Position numbers and translations under genes: made by a program
The notes under the pieces: generated by a model
Databases searched by the model: none
What the model was told of the DNA's origin: nothing
The model's input: only the letters and a program-made list of their open reading frames with translations
From: an uncultured Eubacterium sp.
GTDB lineage: Bacteria; Bacillota; Clostridia; Lachnospirales; Lachnospiraceae
Reading direction: 5' to 3'
DNA: 18,038 nt
NCBI GenBank assembly: GCA_905236735.1
Contig: CAJOOU010000051.1
Coordinates: 1 to 18,038, forward strand
Shown here: one piece after another, positions 7,317 to 15,066 of the stretch
Layout: the number at the start of each line of letters is the position of its first letter
How positions within the stretch are numbered: position 1 is the stretch's first letter

Positions 7317-8372
7317 TTATCCGAGAATTTCGCTGAGCGCGCTGTAAAGGCTCTCCATCTCCTGCGGCGTACCTACTGTGATTCTGAGATAATTATCTAT
7401 AAGAGGCTTATCAAAATATCTTACATAAATGTTTTTCTTTTTAAGTGCCTCAAATATATCCTTCGCCGAAACACTCCTGTGAGTAGCGAAAATAAAATTT
7501 GCCATTGAATCGGGGAAGGTAAACCCAAGGTCTTTTAATCTTTCCTTTGCTGCTTCCCTGGTCTTTACAATGCTTTCGCAGGTGTTTTTAAAATATTCAT
7601 CATCCTTTACCGCTGCCACGCCCGCATCTATTGCGAGGTTGGAAAGGGTATATGAGTTAAAAGAATACTTTACATCATTTAAATACTTTATCAGTTTAGT
7701 GCTGCCCAAAGCATATCCTATCCTCATACCTGCCATGGACCTTGATTTGGAAAATGTCTGTACCACCAGAAGATTATCGTATTTTTCTATAAATGAAACA
7801 GCACTTTTACCGCCGAAATCAACATAGGCCTCATCAACAATCACCACAACATCCTGATTGTTTTTAATAATATCCTCCACATCTTTTAAATCTTCCATAA
7901 GTCCCGTCGGTGCATTGGGATTTGGGAAGATTACTCCGCCGTTTTTTCCGTAATAATCCTCTTTTTTTATGTGCATATCCTCTCCGAGCGCCTTCTTTTC
8001 AAAAGGAATCTTGTAAAGATTGGCCCAGACATCATAAAAAGAATATGTAATATCCGGGAAAAACACCGGCTCGTCCGAGTTAAAAAAAGCCAGAAAGCTC
8101 ATTGCTATAACATCATCAGACCCTACTCCGACAAATACCTGTTCTTTGTTTACCTTATATTTTTCCGCAAGCGCCTCACATAGATTACTGATGGCAGGGT
8201 CAGGATACTTTCTCAGAGTATCTGTATTGTAATTTTTTAAAACCTCCCGCACACCCGGTGCCGGCGGATACGGGTTCTCATTGGTATTTAATTTTATTAT
8301 TCCGTTTACTTTAGGCTGTTCGCCGGGAGTATACGGCTCTACTTTTCTGACATTGTTTTCCCAGGTTTTCAT
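7317..8372 (-). CDS. hisC: Histidinol-phosphate aminotransferase
   Basis: A 351-residue fold-type I PLP aminotransferase of the HisC group. It converts imidazole-acetol phosphate and glutamate to histidinol phosphate in histidine synthesis. The PLP lysine is K209 in TFSKSRSMAGMRIG. Cofactor contacts include the NPNAPTG loop (151-157), D180 and Y183 in VDEAYVDF. The N-terminal LNTNENPYPP motif is typical of HisC. It lies outside any visible histidine operon, between UDP-sugar genes and a membrane protein. An isolated HisC-like enzyme may instead serve aromatic amino acids or another phosphorylated amine. It starts two bases after uxs, with GGAGCAA as ribosome binding site. Aminotransferase activity is certain, and substrate specificity is moderately sure. 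Confidence 0.9.
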   Translation of the reverse strand: MKTWENNVRKVEPYTPGEQPKVNGIIKLNTNENPYPPAPGVREVLKNYNTDTLRKYPDPAISNLCEALAEKYKVNKEQVFVGVGSDDVIAMSFLAFFNSDEPVFFPDITYSFYDVWANLYKIPFEKKALGEDMHIKKEDYYGKNGGVIFPNPNAPTGLMEDLKDVEDIIKNNQDVVVIVDEAYVDFGGKSAVSFIEKYDNLLVVQTFSKSRSMAGMRIGYALGSTKLIKYLNDVKYSFNSYTLSNLAIDAGVAAVKDDEYFKNTCESIVKTREAAKERLKDLGFTFPDSMANFIFATHRSVSAKDIFEALKKKNIYVRYFDKPLIDNYLRITVGTPQEMESLYSALSEILG

Positions 8373-8374
8373 CT

Positions 8375-9322
8375 TTATTGCTCCGTCTGATTTACAAATT
8401 GTTCGAAATACTTTATTGTCCTTTTAAGCCCCTCTTCAAGCATAATCTCCGGCTCCCAGCCAAGTTCCTTTTGGGCCAGGGAAATATCCGGTCTCCTTTT
8501 TACAGGGTCATCTGACGGCAGAGGCATATAAACTATCTTTGATTTGCTTCCCGTCAACTCTACTATCTTATCAGCAAGCTGCTTCATTGTAAACTCCCCG
8601 GGATTGCCCAGATTAACAGGTCCGGTAAATCCGTCCCTGCTGTCCATCATCCTGACCATTCCCTCTACCAGATCGTCTACATAGCAAAAGCTCCTGGTCT
8701 GACTGCCATCCCCGTATATTGTGATATTTTCTCCTTTTAGCGCCTGCATAATGAAATTGGATACCACCCTTCCATCCTCAGGGTTCATATTTGGGCCATA
8801 GGTATTAAATATCCTTATTACCTTGATATCGACATTATTCTGCCTGTGATAATCAAAAAACAATGTCTCTGCTGCCCTTTTGCCCTCATCATAGCATGAC
8901 CTTATTCCTATGGGATTGACATTACCCCAGTATTCTTCCTTCTGGGGATGCTCTAAGGGATTGCCGTACACCTCACTTGTAGAAGCCTGCAGTATCCTTG
9001 CGTTTACCCTCTTTGCAAGTCCCAGCATATTAATTGCTCCAAGTACCGAGGTTTTAATTGTTTTAATAGGATTATACTGGTAATGAGGAGGCGATGCCGG
9101 GCAGGCGAGATTATATATCCTGTCCGTCTCCACCAGCAGCTCTTTTGTTATATCGTGTCTTATAAATTCAAAATTATGATAGTCCAGAAGCTCATCTATA
9201 TTCTTTTTTGAGCCGGTAAAAAGATTATCCACACAGATAACCTCATTCCCCTCTTCCACAAGCCTTTTGCAAAGATGGGAACCTATAAATCCGGCTCCGC
9301 CGGTAACCAGTATTCTTGCCAC
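8375..9322 (-). CDS. uxs: UDP-glucuronate decarboxylase (UDP-xylose synthase)
   Basis: A 315-residue short-chain dehydrogenase/reductase. The NAD-binding GGAGFIG is at residues 8-14 and the catalytic pair is Y144 and K148 in CYDEGKRAAE, with STSEVYG ahead of it. Segments such as ACPASPPHYQYNPIKTIKTS, YWGNVNPIG and DGRVVSNFIMQAL match the UDP-glucuronate decarboxylase family (human UXS1) rather than 4-epimerases. It would turn UDP-glucuronate into UDP-xylose and CO2 with bound NAD+. The start is GTG. It overlaps the ugd stop by one base (TAGTG), with GGGAGGA as ribosome binding site, so the enzyme that makes its substrate is translationally coupled to it. Confidence 0.93.
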   Translation of the reverse strand: MARILVTGGAGFIGSHLCKRLVEEGNEVICVDNLFTGSKKNIDELLDYHNFEFIRHDITKELLVETDRIYNLACPASPPHYQYNPIKTIKTSVLGAINMLGLAKRVNARILQASTSEVYGNPLEHPQKEEYWGNVNPIGIRSCYDEGKRAAETLFFDYHRQNNVDIKVIRIFNTYGPNMNPEDGRVVSNFIMQALKGENITIYGDGSQTRSFCYVDDLVEGMVRMMDSRDGFTGPVNLGNPGEFTMKQLADKIVELTGSKSKIVYMPLPSDDPVKRRPDISLAQKELGWEPEIMLEEGLKRTIKYFEQFVNQTEQ

Positions 9323-10668
9323 TACTCTTCCTCCCGGGCTTTGGCCCTTACACCTATCTGATAATAATCTATGCCATATCTTGCCACATTTTTTTCGTCA
9401 TACTGATTGCGTCCGTCAAATATAACAGGCTCCTTCAAAAGCCTTTTTATCTCATAAAAGTCCGGACTTCTGAATTCCTTCCACTCTGTTATAAGTATCA
9501 TAGCATCCGCACCGTCTAAAGCCTCATACTTGCTTTTTACATATTCAACGCTTTTGTTGTCTTTAAGATAACAGTTTCTGGCCTCATCCTCAGCCTTGGG
9601 ATCATATGCCTTTACCTTTGCTCCGGCCGCAGTAAGCCCATTAATGATGGTAATGGCAGAGGATTCTCTCATATCGTCCGTGTCCGGCTTAAAAGCAAGC
9701 CCCCACACACCAAACACCCTGCCGCTAAGGTCTTCGCCAAACCGGCTTTTTACCTTTGATACCAAGACACTTTTCTGCCTTTTGTTTACATCCTCAACTG
9801 ACATGAGCAGCTGTGCTTTGTACCCGTACTCCTCCGAGGTCTTAATAAGCGCCTGTACATCCTTTGGAAAACAGCTTCCGCCATATCCGCAACCCGGGTA
9901 TATAAAAGAATATCCTATCCTGCTGTCCGAGCCTATGCCCCTGCGCACCTTGTTTACATCTGCCCCTACTTTCTCGCAGATATTGGAAATCTCATTTATG
10001 AATGATATCTTGGTTGCAAGCATGGAATTGGCAGCATATTTTGTCATCTCGGCACTGGCCACATCCATTAGTATAAAGTTTTCGGTATTCATAACATAAG
10101 GTTTGTACAGCTCCCTCATTATATCGGATGCCTCCGCAGTGTCTGCACCTATAACAATCCTGTCAGGTTTCATACAATCGGAAATAGCGCTGCCTTCCTT
10201 TAAAAACTCAGGGTTTGATATCACATCAAAGGTCAGAGCCGAATCCCTTTTATCGAGCTGACTTTGCACAGCCTCTTTGACCTTTTGAGCCGTGCCTACA
10301 GGTACTGTCGATTTATCGACAATATACATATGATGCTCCATGTTTTTCCCGATGTTTTCCGCCACCTGGAGCACATACTTAAGGTCGGCGCTGCCGTCTT
10401 CACCCATTGGGGTACCCACAGCTATAAAGCAGACCTCGCTCTGACTAAGAGCCTCCTTTATCTCTGTCGTAAATTTCAGGCTCCCCGCCTCACAGTTTTT
10501 TTCAACCATAGGTCCAAGTCCCGGCTCATATATAGGTATTATGCCTTTCTTAAGACCCTCAATCTTTGTCTCGTCCACATCCACACACCAGACCGAGTTT
10601 CCCATTTCAGCAAAACATGTTCCCGTCACAAGGCCCACATATCCGGTACCTATTACTGCAATTCTCAC
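9322..10668 (-). CDS. ugd: UDP-glucose 6-dehydrogenase
   Basis: A 448-residue UDP-glucose dehydrogenase. It oxidises UDP-glucose to UDP-glucuronate with two NAD+. The N-terminal Rossmann motif is GTGYVGLVTG at residues 7-16. K210 lies in the AEMTKYAAN segment, and the catalytic cysteine is C266 in GYGGSCFPKD. The C-terminal UDP-binding domain begins near 315 (VWGLAFKPDTDDMRES). All three domains are complete. It starts at GTG with GGGAGGAG upstream and heads a six-gene cluster ending in hslO. Its product feeds directly into the next gene. No glycosyltransferase or capsule gene is visible nearby. The leader carries two competing hairpins that may regulate it. Confidence 0.96.
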   Translation of the reverse strand: MRIAVIGTGYVGLVTGTCFAEMGNSVWCVDVDETKIEGLKKGIIPIYEPGLGPMVEKNCEAGSLKFTTEIKEALSQSEVCFIAVGTPMGEDGSADLKYVLQVAENIGKNMEHHMYIVDKSTVPVGTAQKVKEAVQSQLDKRDSALTFDVISNPEFLKEGSAISDCMKPDRIVIGADTAEASDIMRELYKPYVMNTENFILMDVASAEMTKYAANSMLATKISFINEISNICEKVGADVNKVRRGIGSDSRIGYSFIYPGCGYGGSCFPKDVQALIKTSEEYGYKAQLLMSVEDVNKRQKSVLVSKVKSRFGEDLSGRVFGVWGLAFKPDTDDMRESSAITIINGLTAAGAKVKAYDPKAEDEARNCYLKDNKSVEYVKSKYEALDGADAMILITEWKEFRSPDFYEIKRLLKEPVIFDGRNQYDEKNVARYGIDYYQIGVRAKAREEE

Positions 10669-10696
10669 TTTTCTCCTCCCGCACTATCATAATTCT

Positions 10697-10730
10697 TCCG
10701 CAAAAGTAAAGCGGATATTCGTAATCCGCT
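10697..10730 (-). promoter_or_regulatory. ugd leader with two mutually exclusive hairpins (attenuator-like)
   Basis: In the minus-strand leader, AGCGGAT/ATCCGCT forms a 7-bp hairpin (10710-10730) followed by the U-rich TTTACTTTT, as in an intrinsic terminator. The 3' arm can instead pair with downstream GCGGA to form TCCGC/GCGGA (10697-10715). Only one can form at a time. The hairpin lies about 40 bases before the ugd start and only a few bases after the predicted transcription start. There is no recognised ligand or protein site. Confidence 0.45.
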
Positions 10731-10742
10731 GCGATATATCTA

Positions 10743-10771
10743 ATTTTAATGCCTATTCTTCAATATTACAA
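10743..10771 (-). promoter_or_regulatory. ugd: Sigma-A promoter of the ugd cluster
   Basis: On the minus strand, TTGTAA (10766-10771), a 17-base spacer and TAAAAT (10743-10748) match 4 of 6 and 5 of 6 consensus bases. Transcription would start near 10736, leaving a leader of about 68 bases that contains the hairpin pair. Confidence 0.6.
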
Positions 10772-10803
10772 GAGTTTATCACTCCATACCACTTGCCCTT
10801 TGC

Positions 10804-10832
10804 TTGCCCCATTTCCCACATCATGCTACAAT
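10804..10832 (+). promoter_or_regulatory. plsC: Extended -10 promoter of plsC
   Basis: TTGCCC (10804-10809), a 17-base spacer and TACAAT (10827-10832), preceded by the TGC of an extended -10 element. The start point would be near 10839, giving a leader of about 85 bases. It is divergent from the ugd promoter, with the two -35 ends about 33 bases apart. The leader holds only an imperfect AT-rich inverted repeat near 10859-10883. Confidence 0.6.
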
Positions 10833-10924
10833 ATATTCCAGCCCGTCACAGAATTATCGGAAACTTTTATCAAAAACTTTTCCTCATATCCAGTGGCATT
10901 ACAACAATAAAAAACGGAGGCAGT

Positions 10925-11665
10925 ATGATAAGACTTATTCTTACCCTTTTATTCTTACTTTTATTTTTTATAATATCAATTCCTGTTTTTTTAGTGGAAT
11001 TTATTGTATCAAAGATAAACAAACAGGCTGCAGATATGAGCTCTCTTAAAATAGTGCAGGCTGCTTTTAAGTGCGTTGCCTTTTTCAGCGGAGTAAGGCT
11101 GACGGTAATAGGCGAAGAAAACATCCCTACCGGCGAAAGTGTGCTTTATGTCGGCAATCACAGGAGTTTTTTTGACATTGTCGTAACCTATCCCATTTGC
11201 AAGGGACTTACCGGTTACATAGCCAAAGAAGGGGTTTTTAAGGTTCCCATCCTCGGTAGCTGGATGAAAAGGCTGTACTGTCTGGCCCTTAACAGAGAAA
11301 ATACCAGAGAGGCTTTAAAAACCATATTAAAAGCCATAGAATATATTAAATCCGGCATATCCGTATGCATCTTTCCGGAGGGCACAAGAAGCCACGACCC
11401 CGAAAAACTCCTTCCCTTCAAGGAAGGCTCTCTTAAAATCGCCGAAAAAACCGGCTGTGCCATCGTACCCATTGCTATTTGCGGCACTGACGACATATTT
11501 GAAAATCACTTTCCCTGGGTGCGTTCTGCAGATGTCATAGTCGAATACGGAGAGCCGATTTACCCCAAACAGCTGGATGCCAATACAAAGAAAGTTCTCG
11601 GCGCCTATACTCAGGAAATTATCCAGGAAATGTACACAAACAATCGCAAAAAAATGAACCGCTGA
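10925..11665 (+). CDS. plsC: 1-acyl-sn-glycerol-3-phosphate acyltransferase
   Basis: A 246-residue PlsC-type acyltransferase. It acylates lysophosphatidate to phosphatidate at the inner face of the membrane during phospholipid synthesis. An N-terminal membrane helix spans about residues 3-28. The HX4D catalytic motif is H79-D84 in GNHRSFFD, and the acceptor-binding motif FPEGTRS is at 150-156. The ATG at 10925 follows CGGAGG closely. The longer open frame upstream would run across the promoter and is rejected. It is the only plus-strand gene here, divergent from ugd and convergent with murF. Its stop codon lies inside the stem of the shared terminator. The role is well supported; the acyl chain preference is unknown. 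Confidence 0.93.
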   Translation: MIRLILTLLFLLLFFIISIPVFLVEFIVSKINKQAADMSSLKIVQAAFKCVAFFSGVRLTVIGEENIPTGESVLYVGNHRSFFDIVVTYPICKGLTGYIAKEGVFKVPILGSWMKRLYCLALNRENTREALKTILKAIEYIKSGISVCIFPEGTRSHDPEKLLPFKEGSLKIAEKTGCAIVPIAICGTDDIFENHFPWVRSADVIVEYGEPIYPKQLDANTKKVLGAYTQEIIQEMYTNNRKKMNR

Positions 11666-11686
11666 TATTCAGCGGTTCTTCTTTTA
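11648..11686. terminator. Bidirectional terminator shared by plsC and murF
   Basis: A perfect 10-bp stem GAACCGCTGA/TCAGCGGTTC (11656-11665 and 11669-11678) has a TAT loop. Plus-strand reading continues into TTCTTTT, and minus-strand reading continues into seven T residues (11648-11654). The plsC TGA stop is the last three bases of the left stem arm, and the murF stop lies 6 bases beyond the right arm. Confidence 0.92.
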
Positions 11687-13054
11687 TTCCAGACTGTTTA
11701 TCAAATCATTTATAAGACTGTCAAACTGCATAAAATGCGAAGCCTTAACCAAAACAGTATCTCCAGGTTTTATATAGTGGCAGAGGATGTCTGACATCGT
11801 CTCTTTTTCCTTTATATAAAACAGATTCTCCGCTCCGTTATCTCCGGCTCCCCTTGATATCTCTTCGGCAAGAGAGCCGCTGAAAAATACAGCGTCAAGC
11901 CCAAGGGTTGCAAGGTATTCTCCCACTTCGTAGTGCAGGGCTCTTTCGCCTTCGCCAAGTTCTCCCATATCTCCGAGCACGGCTATCCTTCTTCCCGTAC
12001 AGTTTGAAAGTACCTCCAGAGAAGCCTTCATGGAATTGGGATTGGCATTGTAACAATCGTCTATTATCGTTACCCCGCCCTTTTTTATAAAATTGCTTCT
12101 TCCGGAAATGGTCTTTACCTTTTCTATACCACTCTTAATGGCATCAATATCCATTCCCATCTCATTGCCCACAAGGGCTGCGGCAAGCGCATTTGCCACC
12201 ATGTGTCTGCCGGCAACCGGCACATGCACTCTGACCTCTTTATCCGCGATATGAAGGGTAAAATCACTTCCCTCTTCACCGTTTGTAACTATATCTGACG
12301 CATAGGCTGCGGCATCTTTGTTTTCCAGACTGTAAAAAAGCACCTTAAATCTCTGATTTCCCTTTAGCGAAACAAGCTTTTCATCATCTCCGTTTAAAAT
12401 GAGAGGTGCGCCGTCTGCCATATAATCAAGCCCTTCTGTTTTGGCTGCGAGCACTCCGTCTCTGTCGCCAAGGAATTCCAGATGGCAATCCCCTATATTT
12501 GTAATCACAAACATATCAGGTCTTGCCACAGCGGCCATCCTGTCCATCTCTCCGAAATGGTTAATTCCCATCTCAACTACGGCAGCTTCATGGCTTTCCC
12601 TTACCTTAAACAGTGTAAGCGGCATACCTATTTCATTATTAAAATTGCCTTCTGTCTTTAAGACATTGAATTTCTCTCCAAGTACAGATGCTATCATCTC
12701 TTTCGTACTTGTCTTTCCTACACTTCCCGTTATGCCTATAACCGGAATATCGAAACCGTTCCTATAGCAGCCCGCCGCACTCAAAAGAGCTTTTCCGGTG
12801 CTTTCCACCTTGATTATGCCTTCTGTTACTCCTTCTACTTCGTGCTCAATTACCGCTGCTGCGGCTCCGTTTTCTATTACCTGTCCGGCGAACTTATGAC
12901 CGTCCACCTTTTCTCCCAAAATTGCGAAGAATAAATTTCCCTTTTCGAGCTGACGGCTGTCGACCACACCTCCGGTCACCACCGTATCCTCATCAGCGCA
13001 GACGAGGCTTCCCATACACGCGTCAGCCATTTCCTTTAATGTAATCTTTTTCAT
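11684..13054 (-). CDS. murF: UDP-MurNAc-tripeptide--D-alanyl-D-alanine ligase
   Basis: A 456-residue Mur ligase of the MurF type. It adds D-Ala-D-Ala to UDP-MurNAc-tripeptide in an ATP-dependent cytoplasmic step, completing the pentapeptide precursor. Domain 1 (about residues 1-100) has the MurF-type VDSRQLEKGNLFFAI segment. The central ATPase domain has the P-loop GSVGKTSTK (110-118) and an MGINHFGEMD region. The C-terminal Rossmann domain follows DDCYNANPNSMKASLEVL. All parts are present and the length is usual. It begins nine bases after ddl, which makes its substrate dipeptide, so the pair is a functional unit. The ribosome binding site is weak (GGTG), suggesting translation coupled to ddl. 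Confidence 0.96.
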   Translation of the reverse strand: MKKITLKEMADACMGSLVCADEDTVVTGGVVDSRQLEKGNLFFAILGEKVDGHKFAGQVIENGAAAAVIEHEVEGVTEGIIKVESTGKALLSAAGCYRNGFDIPVIGITGSVGKTSTKEMIASVLGEKFNVLKTEGNFNNEIGMPLTLFKVRESHEAAVVEMGINHFGEMDRMAAVARPDMFVITNIGDCHLEFLGDRDGVLAAKTEGLDYMADGAPLILNGDDEKLVSLKGNQRFKVLFYSLENKDAAAYASDIVTNGEEGSDFTLHIADKEVRVHVPVAGRHMVANALAAALVGNEMGMDIDAIKSGIEKVKTISGRSNFIKKGGVTIIDDCYNANPNSMKASLEVLSNCTGRRIAVLGDMGELGEGERALHYEVGEYLATLGLDAVFFSGSLAEEISRGAGDNGAENLFYIKEKETMSDILCHYIKPGDTVLVKASHFMQFDSLINDLINSLE

Positions 13055-13063
13055 ATAACACCA

Positions 13064-14107
13064 TTAATACTTTCTCAAAGAAAGCTCAATTATTTTTTCA
13101 CACAAATCCTCATATGTAATTCCCAAAACCCCGGCCTCCTGTGGAAGCAGGCTTGTGGGAGTCATTCCCGGCAGTGTATTGCATTCAAGTACATACACCT
13201 CACCTTTTTCATCCATCATAAAATCCGTTCTCGAATATACGGAAAGCTGCAATATTATATGCATTATCTCTGCATATCTCTGCATTTTTTCTGCTTCCTT
13301 ATCCGAAAGAGCAGCAGGACAGGTTTCCACCGTAGCTCCGGCCTGATATTTGTTTTTATAATCGTAGAATCCTGTTTTGGGCGCGATTTCTATCACCGGG
13401 CAGGCTTTACCGTCAATTACGCCGACCGAAAACTCCCTGCCTTTGATGCATTTTTCAACAACAAGCTCATCATCATAGGTAAACGCCTCATTTACGGCCT
13501 TTTTGTATTCGTCTTCGTTTTCGACCATGAAAACACCCACACTCGAGCCGCCGCTACACGGCTTTACCACACACGGGAATCCGAAAGAAGGACTTTTCCC
13601 GTCGAAATATCCCTGTCTTATTGATATTCCCTCTGCCACAGGCACTCCATGCTGCAAACACATCTGACGGGTTAAAACCTTATTCATTGCAAGAGCACTG
13701 CCCAGATATCCCGAACCTGTGTATTTTATTCCCATAAGGTCGAGGGCCGCCTGCACCTTGCCGTTTTCTCCGTTTTCTCCGTGCAATCCTATAAATACAA
13801 TATCTGCCTGTTTACAGATAGCCATTACATTAGGTCCGAAAAAAGCATCGGACTTATCCTTCCTCATGGCCTTTACTTTTTTTATATCAGGAGCGCTGTC
13901 TCCTATTTTTATGGTATCTGCCGCTATCTCATCGGCCCTTTCAAATGCTCCTGCTACATCGCATTCCTCATCTCCGTAGCCCATGAACACATCGAGCATT
14001 ATTACCCTGTGACCTCTTTCTTTCAGCGCAGATGTAATAAGAGCGCTTGATGAAAAAGACACATCTCTCTCAGTGCTGAGGCCACCGGCCAAAACTACTA
14101 TATCCAT
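13064..14107 (-). CDS. ddl: D-alanine--D-alanine ligase
   Basis: A 347-residue ATP-grasp ligase joining two D-alanines for peptidoglycan. The N-terminal AGGLSTERDVS motif holds the glutamate that binds the first D-Ala. GLHGENGENGKVQAALDLMG and the ATP-grasp segments FPCVVKPCSGGSSVGV and EGREFSVGV-like residues follow. The metal- and product-binding ECNTLPGMTPTSLLPQ is at 308-323. A tyrosine in the omega-loop segment YDYKNKYQAGAT fits D-Ala-D-Ala rather than D-Ala-D-lactate specificity. So there is no sign of a vancomycin-resistance ligase. It starts after GAGAGG, 17 bases past porB, with no terminator between, and is followed by murF. Confidence 0.96.
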   Translation of the reverse strand: MDIVVLAGGLSTERDVSFSSSALITSALKERGHRVIMLDVFMGYGDEECDVAGAFERADEIAADTIKIGDSAPDIKKVKAMRKDKSDAFFGPNVMAICKQADIVFIGLHGENGENGKVQAALDLMGIKYTGSGYLGSALAMNKVLTRQMCLQHGVPVAEGISIRQGYFDGKSPSFGFPCVVKPCSGGSSVGVFMVENEDEYKKAVNEAFTYDDELVVEKCIKGREFSVGVIDGKACPVIEIAPKTGFYDYKNKYQAGATVETCPAALSDKEAEKMQRYAEIMHIILQLSVYSRTDFMMDEKGEVYVLECNTLPGMTPTSLLPQEAGVLGITYEDLCEKIIELSLRKY

Positions 14108-14124
14108 ATAACACCTCTCAGTGG

Positions 14125-15054
14125 TTATTCACATTTTCTAAGGAGAGCTTCCCATCTCCTGTCGACTTCCTTCTGGAAAGCCTCAAGCAAATCTTCGTTG
14201 CCCTTTTTAAACAGATGTTTAAATCTGCCCTGACTTCTTAAAAAGTCTTCAATCGGAAGCTTTGTCTTAGGCTCATAGTTCAATATCCATTTGCCTTCTA
14301 CCACCTCAAACAGCGGCCAGTAGCAGGTCTCTACAGCCATCCTGCATACTTCCATTATATCCTCGGTATTATATCTCCATCCTCTCGGACATGGAGCCAT
14401 AATATTTAGGAAAGCCGGTCCTTCGGTATAGATAGCCTTCTCGGCCTTTATATGCAAATCTTTAAAATTCTGTACAAATGTTGTCTGGGCAACATAAGGA
14501 ATATTATGAGCCACCATAATGGCCGTAAGGTCTTTTCTCGGCTGCGGTTTTCCGTTTGAGTCGCTCCCTACCGGTGTCGTAGTGGTATCCGCATACATAG
14601 GAGTAGCCGAAGACCTCTGTATACCCGTGTTCATATATGCACCGTTGTCATAACATACATAAGTAAAATCATGACCTCTTTCAGCAGCTCCGGAAAGCGA
14701 CTGGAACCCGATGTCGTAAGTTCCTCCATCACCTCCGAATGTGATGAATTTGTAGGTGTCATCAATCTTTCCTTTTTTCTTAAGTACCTTGTAGGCTGTC
14801 TCAACTCCGCCCATGGTAGCACCGGCATTTTCAAACGCATTATGTATATAACTGTCTGTATATGATGTATAAGGATACATATATGTGGAAACTTCCAGAC
14901 ATCCCGTTGCATTACCTACGACTGCCTTATCTCCTTCATGAATCATCCTCAAAACATTTCCGACTGCGATTCCGGCGCCGCATCCTGCGCAAAGCCTGTG
15001 TCCGGAGGTAAATCTGGCAGGCTTTGAAACTGTTTCTTTAAAGTTATATCCCAC
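14125..15054 (-). CDS. porB: 2-oxoacid:ferredoxin oxidoreductase, beta subunit (thiamine diphosphate)
   Basis: A 309-residue beta subunit that binds thiamine diphosphate and the proximal 4Fe-4S cluster of the four-subunit enzyme. It oxidises pyruvate or a related 2-oxoacid with CoA to acyl-CoA, CO2 and reduced ferredoxin. The cluster cysteines are C22, C25 (LCAGCGAG), C52 (ATGC) and C222 (APCPRGW). The diphosphate motif GDGGTYD begins at 108 and continues to the metal ligand N137 in CYDNGAY. The start is GTG, eight bases after AGGAGG and just after the porA stop. Sequence style (YMNTGIQRS and the TPVG loop) favours pyruvate, though 2-oxoisovalerate cannot be excluded by eye. Confidence 0.93.
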   Translation of the reverse strand: MGYNFKETVSKPARFTSGHRLCAGCGAGIAVGNVLRMIHEGDKAVVGNATGCLEVSTYMYPYTSYTDSYIHNAFENAGATMGGVETAYKVLKKKGKIDDTYKFITFGGDGGTYDIGFQSLSGAAERGHDFTYVCYDNGAYMNTGIQRSSATPMYADTTTTPVGSDSNGKPQPRKDLTAIMVAHNIPYVAQTTFVQNFKDLHIKAEKAIYTEGPAFLNIMAPCPRGWRYNTEDIMEVCRMAVETCYWPLFEVVEGKWILNYEPKTKLPIEDFLRSQGRFKHLFKKGNEDLLEAFQKEVDRRWEALLRKCE

Positions 15055-15066
15055 TTTTCTTTCCTC

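Noticed and set aside
10541..10924. Upstream part of the plus-strand frame leading into plsC
   Set aside because: It overlaps ugd and both promoters and has no family similarity. The ATG at 10925 with GGAGG fits the PlsC N-terminal membrane helix.
10833..10924. Riboswitch in the plsC leader
   Set aside because: The 85-base leader is AT-rich with only an imperfect inverted repeat and matches no riboswitch core I know.
13064..14107. Vancomycin-resistance type D-Ala-D-Lac ligase
   Set aside because: The omega-loop tyrosine and overall motifs fit a normal D-Ala-D-Ala ligase, and no vanH, vanX or regulator is nearby.
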